A stretch of DNA of 11,406 nucleotides from an uncultured Lachnospiraceae bacterium (GCA_902803635.1 CADCQU010000046.1:1-11406); one strand, 5' to 3'; positions 1 to 6,088 are shown, numbered from the stretch's first letter. Notes: generated by a model not told the origin, from the letters alone. A program made the numbers and translations.

Positions 1-441
1 CTCCGACCGATCCTCGTTGAATCAGCCACATTTGGCGTTTTCAAGATTTTGGACTGACTTTTCCTCCGACCGCTCCTCGCTGAATCAGCCACATTTGGCG
101 TTTTCGAGATTTTGGGCTGACTTTTCCTCCGACCAGCTCCGGCTGAATCAGCTACATTTGTCATTATCAAGGTTTTCAGCTGACTTTTCCTCCGATCGAT
201 CCTCGTCGAATCAGCCACATTTGCCGTTTTCGAGATTTTGGGCTGACTTTTCCTCCGACCAGCTCCGGCTGAATCAGCTACATTTGCCATTTTCAAGGTT
301 TTGAGCTGACTTTTCCTCCGACCGATCCTCGTCGAATCAGCTACATTTGCCATTTTCAAGGTTTTGAGCTGACTTTTCCTCCGGCCTGCTCCCGATGTAT
401 CAGCTACATTTGCCATTATCAAGGTTTTGAGCTGACCAAGG
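1..441. repeat. Seven tandem copies of a 63-bp repeat
   Basis: Seven head-to-tail units of exactly 63 bp start at 1, 64, 127, 190, 253, 316 and 379; the last decays near 437 and the array may continue left of the window. All begin CTCCG and share AATCAGCYACATTTG and, except the last, GCTGACTTTTC. Two subtypes exist: units 1, 2 and 4 carry GCCACATTTG, while units 3, 5, 6 and 7 carry GCTACATTTG. Each unit has an inverted repeat, TCAGCY at unit positions 22-27 against RGCTGA at 52-57, with the C-G pair of one subtype replaced by T-A in the other; unit 1 has one mismatch. Because 63 is 21 codons, frames stay open on both strands, including a minus frame from an ATG at 416 to the window edge with a 21-residue repeat (KSQLKTLKMANVADS core). 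Differences between units are mostly non-synonymous and no ribosome binding site is seen, so I regard the array as probably non-coding. Confidence 0.93.
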
Positions 442-463
442 GAGCCACAAGGCTCTCTCTTTT
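439..463 (+). terminator. Terminator-like hairpin after the tandem array
   Basis: GGGAGCC and GGCTCTC pair around an ACAA loop (about 8 bp with one G-T), followed by a short pyrimidine run ending in TTTT. It sits immediately at the end of the 63-bp array. Stem and right flank (TGTTCTGCGAAAGATTCT) resemble the terminator and right flank of the dispersed repeat near 1168-1215, so it may be a degenerate partial copy of that element. Confidence 0.5.
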
Positions 464-534
464 GTTCTGCGAAAGATTCTTTATGTGTTCCCCTTGTAAA
501 GAGTCCTTGCAAATGATACTATTTCCTTGTAATA

Positions 535-1008
535 ATGACTGTTCTCTATCCCAATAGCCGAACAGGAAAAACGCCCCTGAAAGCCGGCACCGACTACACG
601 GTCAAATACTCCTCCGGCCGGACAAATGTCGGAACGTACAAGGTCCTGGTCACGCTCAAGGGCAACTTCCAAGGCTCGAAAAAGGTAGCCTTCAAGATTG
701 TGAGAGCCTCGCAGCCGATGACGGTAAGCGTCAAAGCCAAGAGCGTGAAGTTATCAGCCGTCACAAAGGAGGCGCAGCTCGTCTCCGGCGCGATCACCGT
801 GCAGAAGGCGAAAGGCGCCGTCACCTATCAGAAGGTGGAGAAGGGTTCCTCCCCCGCCCTCATCGTCGGGAAACTCAGCGGAAAGATCAAGGTCAGGAAA
901 GGTACAAAGAAAGGTACCTACCTGGTTCGCGTGAAAGTAACGTCAGCCGGGACTCGCAACTACAAAGCCGCCAGCAAGATTGTGACCGTGAAGATTGTCG
1001 TTAAATGA
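535..1008 (+). pseudogene. C-terminal fragment of a secreted Ig-like repeat surface protein
   Basis: The 157-residue reading frame has the look of bacterial extracellular beta-sandwich repeats: TDYTVKYSSGRTNVGTYKV, then a K/V/T-rich strand pattern and KGNFQGSKKVAFKI, as found in large Clostridia surface or cell-wall proteins. It begins in the middle of such a repeat. There is no signal peptide, no recognisable ribosome binding site before the ATG at 535, and an in-frame TGA lies at 514. The C-terminus (residues about 60-157) is a second, diverged beta-rich region ending in KIVVK. The composition is GC-richer than the DNA just upstream. I read it as the 3' remnant of a much longer gene rather than a small functional gene. 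What is seen is the repeat-like sequence and the missing start; the parent family is inference. Confidence 0.6.
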
Positions 1009-1064
1009 ATAAGGCAGAGGGAGATGTGCTTGCTTCTTTTCGTGTTCACTTTCTTTTTGAAGCT

Positions 1065-1142
1065 TTAGACTCTCTTTCGATAATCATCACAGGTTGAACA
1101 TAATTCTTCTATAGTATAGAAAATGGATTGAGAAACATCCAT
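1065..1142 (-). CDS. Possible 25-residue CxxC peptide in repeat copy A
   Basis: On the minus strand ATG at 1142 opens a 25-codon frame ending in TAA, starting MDVSQSIFYT and carrying Cys15-x-x-Cys18 and a basic end (RKR). A purine-rich AAGGGGGAG lies just upstream, though only 2 nt separate it from the ATG, which is tight for a ribosome binding site. Copy B (5003-5080) keeps the same length, start, stop, both cysteines and the RKR with only base substitutions and no indels, whereas indels occur just outside. No family is recognised. It may equally be a by-product of a conserved repeat. Confidence 0.3.
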   Translation of the reverse strand: MDVSQSIFYTIEELCSTCDDYRKRV

Positions 1143-1167
1143 ATCTCCCCCTTATGTAAATGAACGG

Positions 1168-1194
1168 AAAAGAGAGCCGCGAGGCTCTCTTTTT
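1168..1194. terminator. Bidirectional terminator in repeat copy A
   Basis: An 11-bp perfect stem (AAAAGAGAGCC with GGCTCTCTTTT) is closed by a GCGA tetraloop. It gives a U-run on both strands, suited to stopping both the rightward 535-1008 fragment and the leftward HD-HAD gene that ends at 1259. Confidence 0.85.
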
Positions 1195-1258
1195 CGTGTT
1201 TTGGAAGATTCTGAGATGAGACAAGGGACGATTCTCTGTCTCCTCTTGATATAAGTTC

Positions 1259-2650
1259 TCAGTCTCTTACTAATCCCTCCAGGTATTCTGCGATTCCGTC
1301 CTCATCATTTGAACCAATAGTAATATCGGCAGCTTCCTTAACCACATCCAGGGCGTTGCCCATTGCAACTCCTGTACCGCACATCTTAAGGCTTCCGATA
1401 TCTGCCAGGTCATCACCGAAAGCGGTTATATTTTCAAGACTTACTCCTATCTTTTCACTAAGCTTTCTGATGGCTGTCTCCTTGGTGATTCCGGCCTTCG
1501 TAACCTTATACCAGTCACCATCCGTGAAATGTATAAAATCACAGTTCACCAGTGCCTTCTCTAATTCCTCTGCCTTCTTTTCATCAGTTATCTCAAAGCA
1601 TATCTTAAGAGTTGGTTTTCTGAAATCCTTAAAGTCAGTAAATATACTTTCACCCCAGCTCTTTTCAAGTTCGTCCTGTGGTGGAATGTGATTACGATAA
1701 TACTCTGCACTTTCATCTGCAGTATCTGCTGTAATATAGATATCACCCACAATTTCTCTGGCCTTAGCTATAATCTCTGCAGTTTCATCTACGGTAAACC
1801 CTTCAACGACAATCTTCTCTCCATTCAGACTTACCTGAGCTCCGCCGCTTGATATGATGAAATCCGGCGCAAGACGATGTATAAAGCTTCTGCTGTTGCT
1901 CTCACTTCTTGAAGTTGAAACACCGATTATATATCCCTTCTCCCGGGCTGAAAGAACTGCCTCTACTGTCCTGTCAGATATGGTCTTATCCGTTTTAAGC
2001 AGCGTTCCGTCAAGATCAAACAGCAGTACCTTCTTACTATCCTTAAGCCATCCCTTCTCGATGGCTCTTTCAATGTTATCCTCTATCCATTCATACACAC
2101 GGGGCATAAAGCTGCGTATGACCGCCATTCTCTTTTCAACAACGGCTCTGTTGGTTCCACTTTCAACCCAGGTAAAACCATCTGTAAGTGTGTTATGAAG
2201 AAATGGTTGAAGTCTGTCCATACATGCAGCATACTTTGCATCAGGAGTCTCCATTGCATCAAACTCTTCCCAGAGATTTCTGATTATAGTCCCCTGCTCT
2301 TCCGGCAAAAGATTAAAGAGCTTTTCCGCTGCAAGTTTTTCTCTGTCAACCTTATCCTGATTAGCCTTTACGTCATAAGCAAAGGTATCTCCTGCATATA
2401 TCTCTATAAGATCATGTACCACACACATCTCGACGGCACGGCTTACATTTACAGGTTCTGCCGCATATTCTTCAAAAAGCATAGCCATTACTGCTATATG
2501 CCAGGAGTGCTCCGCATCATTCTCTCTACGGCTCTTATCTATCAGAACCGTCCTGCGAAGAATTCCCGTCATCTTATCGATTTCGACAGTAAACTTAAGC
2601 TGCTGATCCAGTCTCACATTTCCACTTGATAAAAAGTCTTCGATGCCCAC
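1259..2650 (-). CDS. HD-domain nucleotidase fused to a Cof-type HAD phosphatase
   Basis: This 463-residue protein combines two hydrolases. Residues about 15-200 are an HD domain of the YfbR-like deoxynucleoside 5'-monophosphatase type (HD_3): RRENDAEHSWH (His48), HDLIE (His79, Asp80, Glu83) and Asp145 in MDRLQP are the expected metal and catalytic residues. Residues about 206-463 are a HAD subfamily IIB (Cof) phosphatase with FDLDGT (Asp212, Asp214), the STS motif II region, Lys390 in the motif III region, and GDDLAD (Asp413, Asp414, Asp417). Both halves keep their active sites. The start is GTG at 2650, preceded by GGAGG seven bases upstream. Likely role is cytoplasmic nucleotide or sugar-phosphate dephosphorylation; the substrate is unknown. 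The gene is more AT-rich than the rpsB-tsf block and ends against the copy A terminator. Domain calls are firm; the functional coupling is inference. Confidence 0.9.
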   Translation of the reverse strand: MGIEDFLSSGNVRLDQQLKFTVEIDKMTGILRRTVLIDKSRRENDAEHSWHIAVMAMLFEEYAAEPVNVSRAVEMCVVHDLIEIYAGDTFAYDVKANQDKVDREKLAAEKLFNLLPEEQGTIIRNLWEEFDAMETPDAKYAACMDRLQPFLHNTLTDGFTWVESGTNRAVVEKRMAVIRSFMPRVYEWIEDNIERAIEKGWLKDSKKVLLFDLDGTLLKTDKTISDRTVEAVLSAREKGYIIGVSTSRSESNSRSFIHRLAPDFIISSGGAQVSLNGEKIVVEGFTVDETAEIIAKAREIVGDIYITADTADESAEYYRNHIPPQDELEKSWGESIFTDFKDFRKPTLKICFEITDEKKAEELEKALVNCDFIHFTDGDWYKVTKAGITKETAIRKLSEKIGVSLENITAFGDDLADIGSLKMCGTGVAMGNALDVVKEAADITIGSNDEDGIAEYLEGLVRD

Positions 2651-2695
2651 GTTTTTTCCTCCATATTAATCTAACCAATCGTCACTCTTCCGATA

Positions 2696-3000
2696 TTACA
2701 GCTGCGGCAGATCATCCCGGCAAATGAGCACAAAATTATTATCCGAGTGATTCACGATTTCGGCAAATGCCTTGCTTCGAAGATACGGAGTGTTCTCATC
2801 GATAAAGAAAATCTTGTCATGTGCCCTGCGCAAATAACTCTCCCAGTCCATCACGTTGGGTACTATACATTCCTTCTCGCAACGCAGCACGATGCTGGAG
2901 CTTTTCCCACCCGATTATAGTCCTCAAGCATTCGAATCAGCTGCATTTTTCCCGTAGGAGACAGGGGACAGGCCCTTTTCGAAGCAGAACAGCCTTTTTC
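2696..3000 (-). pseudogene. Frameshifted remnant of a P-loop ATPase-like protein
   Basis: A minus-strand frame from about 2890 to 2696 encodes CEKECIVPNVMDWESYLRR, a FIDE segment (DKIFFIDENTPYLRSKAF) and NFVLICRDDLPQL, which resembles the Walker B-like and downstream region of hypothetical AAA/P-loop proteins found in Firmicute genomes. Directly upstream, in another frame, PTGKMQLIRMLEDYNRVGK (about 2900-2955) looks like the Walker A helix of the same protein. The two join if one base is lost or gained at the GGGAAAAGC stretch near 2908. There is no plausible start and the C-terminus ends abruptly at 2696. I see a decayed gene with the N-terminus gone. Family assignment is by pattern only. 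Confidence 0.55.
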
Positions 3001-3032
3001 GCTGGGATCACCTGAATAACCTCAGAAGAATC

Positions 3033-3272
3033 TTATATCCTCTGCGAGCATTCTTCTTCATAGAGCCCCCGCAGGTAGTCCGGCCCTTCTTTCCATATTT
3101 CTGTATCGAAGTCAAATAAATCTTCGTATGTTCTGGATTGAGAAAAGTCCAGCATTGCCTGTTCAAAGGGGATGTTTTTTTCTAATGAATATGTGACAAG
3201 CATGCAGCGCATGACGGTTATAGCAGTAGCCTCTTTTTTTTCACTCGTTATGAAATCATTCATTGCTTCCAT
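3033..3272 (-). CDS. Small acidic protein, third gene of the DUF3791/DUF3990 module
   Basis: This is a 79-residue protein with no recognised domain name. It has an N-terminal helical stretch (ATAITVMRCMLVTYSLEKN), then SRTYEDLFDFDTEIWKEGP and DYLRGLYEEE. The LFDF..WKEGPDYL pattern is one I associate with small proteins encoded beside DUF3990 genes. The ATG at 3272 is chosen because AGGGAG lies 8 nt upstream; the GTG at 3281 would touch that site. The start overlaps the end of the DUF3990 gene by 17 nt, indicating translational coupling. It could be a partner or antitoxin-like protein, which is inference. No clear terminator follows it. Confidence 0.75.
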   Translation of the reverse strand: MEAMNDFITSEKKEATAITVMRCMLVTYSLEKNIPFEQAMLDFSQSRTYEDLFDFDTEIWKEGPDYLRGLYEEECSQRI

Positions 3273-3831
3273 ACCGTTCACTCCCTACAAACTGCAAAGA
3301 ACGGAGGGCATCCTCGGTTCTGAAACAGAACTGATCTTTGAGCCTTTCCGGTTCAAGAAGTTCAATTGTGATACGATCCGCTTGCTCTGTTCCGGGCAGA
3401 CCGTATGTTCCTGAGACATAGTTGTTCAGGGTTATGGCTGTTTGATCGTCCGCAACTTTCCCACCAATAATGTCTACCATTGCAAATTTTTTTCTCAATT
3501 CAGGAAACAAGTCCTTGTTTCGATTACAAGCAGCAAAATGAAGCCATTCCGCATCAGCATCCTCAAAAATGTGGATGAAGAGGTTCGGATTTGGCAGAAA
3601 CTTGAAAATGGAAACCCGTCCGTCAGAATCCTTCATGTTTCCAGAAATAATCCCTCGCCGTTTTGCTTTCCGAACAGACGCAGGGACGTATGATTGAGCC
3701 TGCTGTAGCGAGGACGTGACATAGAATCCTTTTCCAAAATCAAGACCATGCCTGCACTTCGATAAATCGATTTCTGACACTTCGATATAGCTTCCATGGT
3801 AGAAAATACCATCGTCCGGAATTCTAATCAT
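3256..3831 (-). CDS. DUF3990 family protein, possible ADP-ribosyltransferase-fold toxin
   Basis: This 191-residue protein matches DUF3990 in order of motifs: FYHGSY at residues 10-15, DFGKGFYVTSSLQQAQSYV at 31-49, a central N-N-Y segment (ITLNNYVSGTYG, 133-144), and the C-terminal DQFCFRTEDALRSLQFV signature at 166-182. The His-Gly near the start and the G-K-G-F-Y-x-T strand resemble ADP-ribosyltransferase folds, and as I recall Pfam groups DUF3990 with that clan; catalytic activity has not been shown here. ATG at 3831 overlaps the DUF3791 stop in an ATGA, and AAGGGGG lies 7 nt upstream. The protein looks intact and cytoplasmic (no signal peptide). It is the middle gene of a tightly overlapping three-gene operon. 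Family call is confident; the toxin role is inference. Confidence 0.85.
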   Translation of the reverse strand: MIRIPDDGIFYHGSYIEVSEIDLSKCRHGLDFGKGFYVTSSLQQAQSYVPASVRKAKRRGIISGNMKDSDGRVSIFKFLPNPNLFIHIFEDADAEWLHFAACNRNKDLFPELRKKFAMVDIIGGKVADDQTAITLNNYVSGTYGLPGTEQADRITIELLEPERLKDQFCFRTEDALRSLQFVGSERYGSNE

Positions 3832-4049
3832 ACAAAAACCCCCTTGCTACGGAGAACGTCCTCCACTTCATTAAGTGCGCATTGATAACTGCTGACGTGC
3901 AGAAGATCGTAGCAATCGGAAATAAATCCGAGAAGGTCATACTTTTTGAAAAGTTCCGCACATTTCTTTGGGGACATATTCCATTTTTTCTGAGCTTTTC
4001 GAAATACCCAGCATTGCATATCAGCAATAGCTATTTGCTGTTGACTCAT
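3828..4049 (-). CDS. DUF3791 family small protein
   Basis: This 73-residue protein has the typical DUF3791 layout: an N-terminal helix (AIADMQCWVFRKAQKKWN), a segment SPKKCAELFKKYDLLGFI, and CYDLLHVSSYQCALNEVEDVL at the end, matching the family pattern of a short bundle with YxxLH. The ATG at 4049 is preferred over a TTG at 4076 because GTGAGG lies 8 nt upstream. Its TGA overlaps the DUF3990 ATG. DUF3791 is commonly the first gene before DUF3990, so a regulator or antitoxin-like role is likely but unproven. Confidence 0.82.
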   Translation of the reverse strand: MSQQQIAIADMQCWVFRKAQKKWNMSPKKCAELFKKYDLLGFISDCYDLLHVSSYQCALNEVEDVLRSKGVFV

Positions 4050-4084
4050 TTTAAATACCTCACTTTGAATACACAAGCATAATA

Positions 4085-4113
4085 ATTATATGCATTATTT
4101 CATAAATCCACTA
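4085..4113 (-). promoter_or_regulatory. Likely promoter of the DUF3791-DUF3990 module
   Basis: On the minus strand a perfect TATAAT (4085-4090) sits about 36 bases before the chosen start of the DUF3791 gene. The preceding -35 at 17-nt spacing is poor (TAGTGG, 4108-4113). A TGCA precedes the -10 box, close to but not an exact extended -10. It overlaps the 3' end of the symporter remnant. Confidence 0.5.
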
Positions 4114-4602
4114 TTCAATCGCGCCCATCCTGTTGGCCACCTCTACCTGCTCAAACATGTTGTAGGCCAGGACAGCCGCGACGGAATAGTTGATGGTCAG
4201 ACAGCGATAGGTAGAGAAAAGGCCTACGTAAGAGGTCGGCATGGAAAACGCCTCGAAAGCAATCACCCAGCTCGCGGTGGTTCCCGGGGACGCCAGGGAC
4301 ATCTCCAGAGTCAGGAACATCAGCACGAAGAAAAAGGTGATGGAGAGCGGCATGCCAATCATCTCCGTCATCAGAACCGTTGCCAGAATCACGTTGACAG
4401 TCGTTTGCAAAGCCAACATAGCCGACGACATGGGAATCCAGAACGAGGAAAATTCCGGCTTGATGTGGAATTCCTTTTTCGAGGTTTCATAAATCTGCTT
4501 GAGCGGTGCGTCCATCGAGGCCGTTGAAAAGCCCGTAAGAAGGATTGGCTTTACCTTCCTCATAAGCTCCGAAGCCGGAATCCTGGTCTTGACCGTTGTC
4601 AA
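4111..4602 (-). pseudogene. C-terminal fragment of a sodium:dicarboxylate symporter (SDF family)
   Basis: The frame encodes about 160 residues of a DAACS/SDF transporter. KPILLTGFSTASMDAPLKQ corresponds to the FSTASSAATLP-type hairpin region, followed by IYETSKKEFHIKPEFSSFWIP and hydrophobic segments ending in YNMFEQVEVANRMGAIE. Full-length members are about 400 residues, so the first 60% including most membrane helices is missing. The 5' end at about 4595-4615 abuts the DUF4869 remnant in a different frame, so this is a deletion or recombination junction. No ribosome binding site supports the ATG at 4602. It is a non-functional remnant; family call moderate. Confidence 0.65.
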
Positions 4603-4604
4603 TC

Positions 4605-4975
4605 ACCTCGTTATCCAGCTCTTCCATATTTCGGCAAATGTTCCCGGTGTTCAGCACGGTAATCTCGAATTCACCCTCCCCGAAATCCATGAGATATCCA
4701 AGCCGCACGGTGACATCCTTTTGCTCTGCAATCTTGAGCAGCCAGCGTGCGCAATTATTCCCGCAGGCAGACGCATTAAACACGTGTTCGGAATCATGCG
4801 CAATAAGAATCAGCGTCTTCACGCCTCCGGAAAGCCTCTCCGGAGGAATCGGGCCGAGAACAGGGCTCTCAATCAAATACGCTCCGCGAACCACGGACTT
4901 GTTATATTTATCATTATAAGCCTCAGCCACAAAATGCACAAGAAAATAAGAAAACGGTTTTTCCCTTTTCGTCAT
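4605..4975 (-). pseudogene. Truncated DUF4869 family gene
   Basis: Residues about 30-120 of this frame carry the DUF4869 core: YLIESPVLGPIPPERLSGG, VKTLILI, VFNASACGNNCARWLLKI and LGYLMDFGEGEFEITVLN, ending near RNMEEL. The usual N-terminal part (roughly 45 residues) is absent, replaced by MTKREKPFSYFLVHFVAEA, which begins inside the edge of dispersed repeat copy B. After about 4605 the frame runs on to 4487 but reads the symporter remnant out of frame (42 meaningless residues). Both ends are therefore lost: one at the repeat boundary, one at the symporter junction. DUF4869 has no known function. Confidence 0.65.
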
Positions 4976-5002
4976 TTTGTCTTCACTATCTTTTTAGAAG
5001 CT

Positions 5003-5080
5003 TTAGATTCTCTTTCGAACCTGGTCACAGTTCGAACATATTTCTCCTGTAGTATAGAAAATGGATTGAGAAACATCCAT
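5003..5080 (-). CDS. Possible 25-residue CxxC peptide in repeat copy B
   Basis: The minus-strand ATG at 5080 opens a 25-codon frame ending in TAA, parallel to the one in copy A. It begins MDVSQSIFYT, has Cys15 and Cys18 and ends RKRI. Relative to copy A it has ten base changes, eight altering residues, no indels and no stops. A purine-rich AAGGGGGGGAG precedes it. The absence of frame-breaking change is suggestive but the frame is short; no family is recognised. Confidence 0.3.
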   Translation of the reverse strand: MDVSQSIFYTTGEICSNCDQVRKRI

Positions 5081-5108
5081 TATCTCCCCCCCTTATGTGA
5101 ATGAACGG

Positions 5109-5135
5109 AAAAGAGAGCCGCGAGGCTCTCTTTTT
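5109..5135. terminator. Bidirectional terminator in repeat copy B
   Basis: Identical to the hairpin of copy A: an 11-bp stem, GCGA loop and U-runs on both strands. It would stop minus-strand transcription coming from the GNAT gene, whose stop codon is about 120 nt away. The 120 nt between hold no gene I can support. Confidence 0.85.
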
Positions 5136-5257
5136 CGTCGGGAAAATGCTAAAAATCGTATCTTCGTTCAGGACATCATCCGCGGCAAAAGCGTAACAAA
5201 GCAAGCCTTGCCCCCGATGGAATCGTATCTGACTCGTTTCCAGTGCCGCTGGCGTAT

Positions 5258-6019
5258 CTACTGCCTCCTGCGAATTACGGTATTCCTCGCATTTTGCGTA
5301 AACCCGCAGCGGAGGGCGGTGTTTTGGGAGCCCTGGTTGGATGCCGCATGGGCCCAGACCGGCTTTTTGCCGAGGCTGACAATGTGCTCGCACATTTGAT
5401 TTGCCAGGAGAGCGGCAAGGCCTTTTCTGCGGTAGGCCTCCTTTGTCTCGACGCCGATATCGATCTCGTCGGAGCTTATGGCCGCCGAAAAGGCGACGGC
5501 GGCGACATTTGCCTTGTCAAATGCAGCGTAGCCGAAGCCGTTCGAAAGGAAGCGTTCGGGCGACTCCCAGGAGAAGGACGGGACAATCCGGCCCGTGATG
5601 CTTCCTATGTTTTCCGGGGTAATCGATTCAATGCGAAGCCCGCCTGCCATCATGGGAAGCTTTCCATTTCCTGGCTGATGCCAGGAATACTCCACTCTTT
5701 CATCCATCGAGACCTCTTTGCCGCGGAAGAACGCGGTGACGGCGGGGTCCGAGGTGATCAGAACCAGCCGCCTGCCGTTTTGGCCTGCAAGCATTTTGGC
5801 ATAGATATCCTCCAAAAAGGCGGCCGAGGCATTTCCGGAGATGTATCCAAACCCGCAGAAATGCCAGAAAAACACGGCTTCCACTGCGGAGCCTTCGTTT
5901 ACATAGATATCACCCACCTGAAAACCCTCCGCAATCGAGCAGGGATAGACCCTGTTGGCCTTATTTGCCCCCGCCCAGGAGAGAAAGGTTTTATACTCGT
6001 TTTCCGCTATTTTTTTCAT
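5258..6019 (-). CDS. GNAT family acetyltransferase (PF12746-like)
   Basis: This 253-residue protein has the two-part plan of the ZmaR-like GNAT family (PF12746). Residues about 1-120 are a variable N-terminal domain (FFWHFCGFGYISG; RRLVLITSD) and about 125-245 the acetyltransferase fold. The latter has RIVPSFSWESPERFLSNGFG followed by the acetyl-CoA loop region IDIGVETKEAYRRKGLAALL (188-204, R/Q-x-x-G-x-A pattern as RRKGLA) and a conserved WAHAASNQGSQNTALRCGF segment. ATG at 6019 has AAGGGGAG six bases upstream. The gene follows tsf by 94 nt but lies beyond the tsf terminator, so it depends on read-through or an unseen promoter. It would acetylate a small amine or peptide in the cytoplasm; substrate unknown. 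Confidence 0.85.
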   Translation of the reverse strand: MKKIAENEYKTFLSWAGANKANRVYPCSIAEGFQVGDIYVNEGSAVEAVFFWHFCGFGYISGNASAAFLEDIYAKMLAGQNGRRLVLITSDPAVTAFFRGKEVSMDERVEYSWHQPGNGKLPMMAGGLRIESITPENIGSITGRIVPSFSWESPERFLSNGFGYAAFDKANVAAVAFSAAISSDEIDIGVETKEAYRRKGLAALLANQMCEHIVSLGKKPVWAHAASNQGSQNTALRCGFTQNARNTVIRRRQ

Positions 6020-6047
6020 CTCTTACTCCCCTTTACGTCGCCTTCAT

Positions 6048-6088
6048 AAAAAGACCTGCGGACAGGTTTTCTCCTGCCGCAGGTCTTT
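6048..6088 (-). terminator. Rho-independent terminator of rpsB-tsf
   Basis: A 12-bp perfect stem (AAAGACCTGCGG with CCGCAGGTCTTT) continues into CAGG/CCTG and on the minus strand ends with a TCTTTTT tract. It starts 25 nt after the tsf stop codon. Confidence 0.9.

Larger units (their letters stand above)
1035..1196. repeat. Dispersed repeat, copy A (about 165 bp)
   Basis: This stretch matches 4967-5137 in the same orientation. The right half, from the GTATAGAAAATGGATTGAG block to the terminator hairpin, is nearly identical; the left half (GAAGCTTTAGA, TCTCTTTCGA and so on) is more diverged. Internal inverted repeats are ATGGAT/ATCCAT with an 8-nt loop, and the long hairpin at the right end. 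A third pair, TTCGAT/GTTGAA with two G-U pairs in plus-strand RNA, corresponds to the perfect TTCGAAC/GTTCGAA of copy B. Copy A lies between two convergent genes. No transposase and no clear terminal inverted repeats are seen, so it could be a MITE-like element, a small RNA or a mobile small gene. Confidence 0.85.
4967..5137. repeat. Dispersed repeat, copy B (about 170 bp)
   Basis: Direct-orientation copy of 1035-1196. It keeps the GAAGCTTTAGA block, the GTATAGAAAATGGATTGAG block, the C-rich tract and the terminator hairpin. Here the first inverted repeat is perfect (TTCGAAC and GTTCGAA, 9-nt loop). Small length differences occur in the C-run and around the left end. It sits exactly where the DUF4869 gene loses its 5' part, so it may mark an insertion or recombination point. 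Confidence 0.85.

Noticed and set aside
17..304. Plus-strand repeat reading frame (NQPHLAFSRF units) in the tandem array
   Set aside because: It starts with TTG without a ribosome binding site, stops inside the array, and subtype changes are not biased to third positions; open only because the unit is 63 bp.
1..441. CRISPR array
   Set aside because: Units are contiguous 63-bp repeats that vary along their length, with no constant repeat alternating with unique spacers, and no cas genes are present.
1035..5137. Composite transposon bounded by insertion sequences
   Set aside because: The flanking repeats are only about 165 bp and no transposase gene or target-site duplication could be seen.
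5025..5393. Minus-strand frame of 122 residues between GNAT and repeat copy B (YAFAADDVLNEDTIFSIF segment)
   Set aside because: It overlaps the end of the GNAT gene and runs through the terminator of repeat B. The segment looks vaguely protein-like but I recognise no family and see no start.
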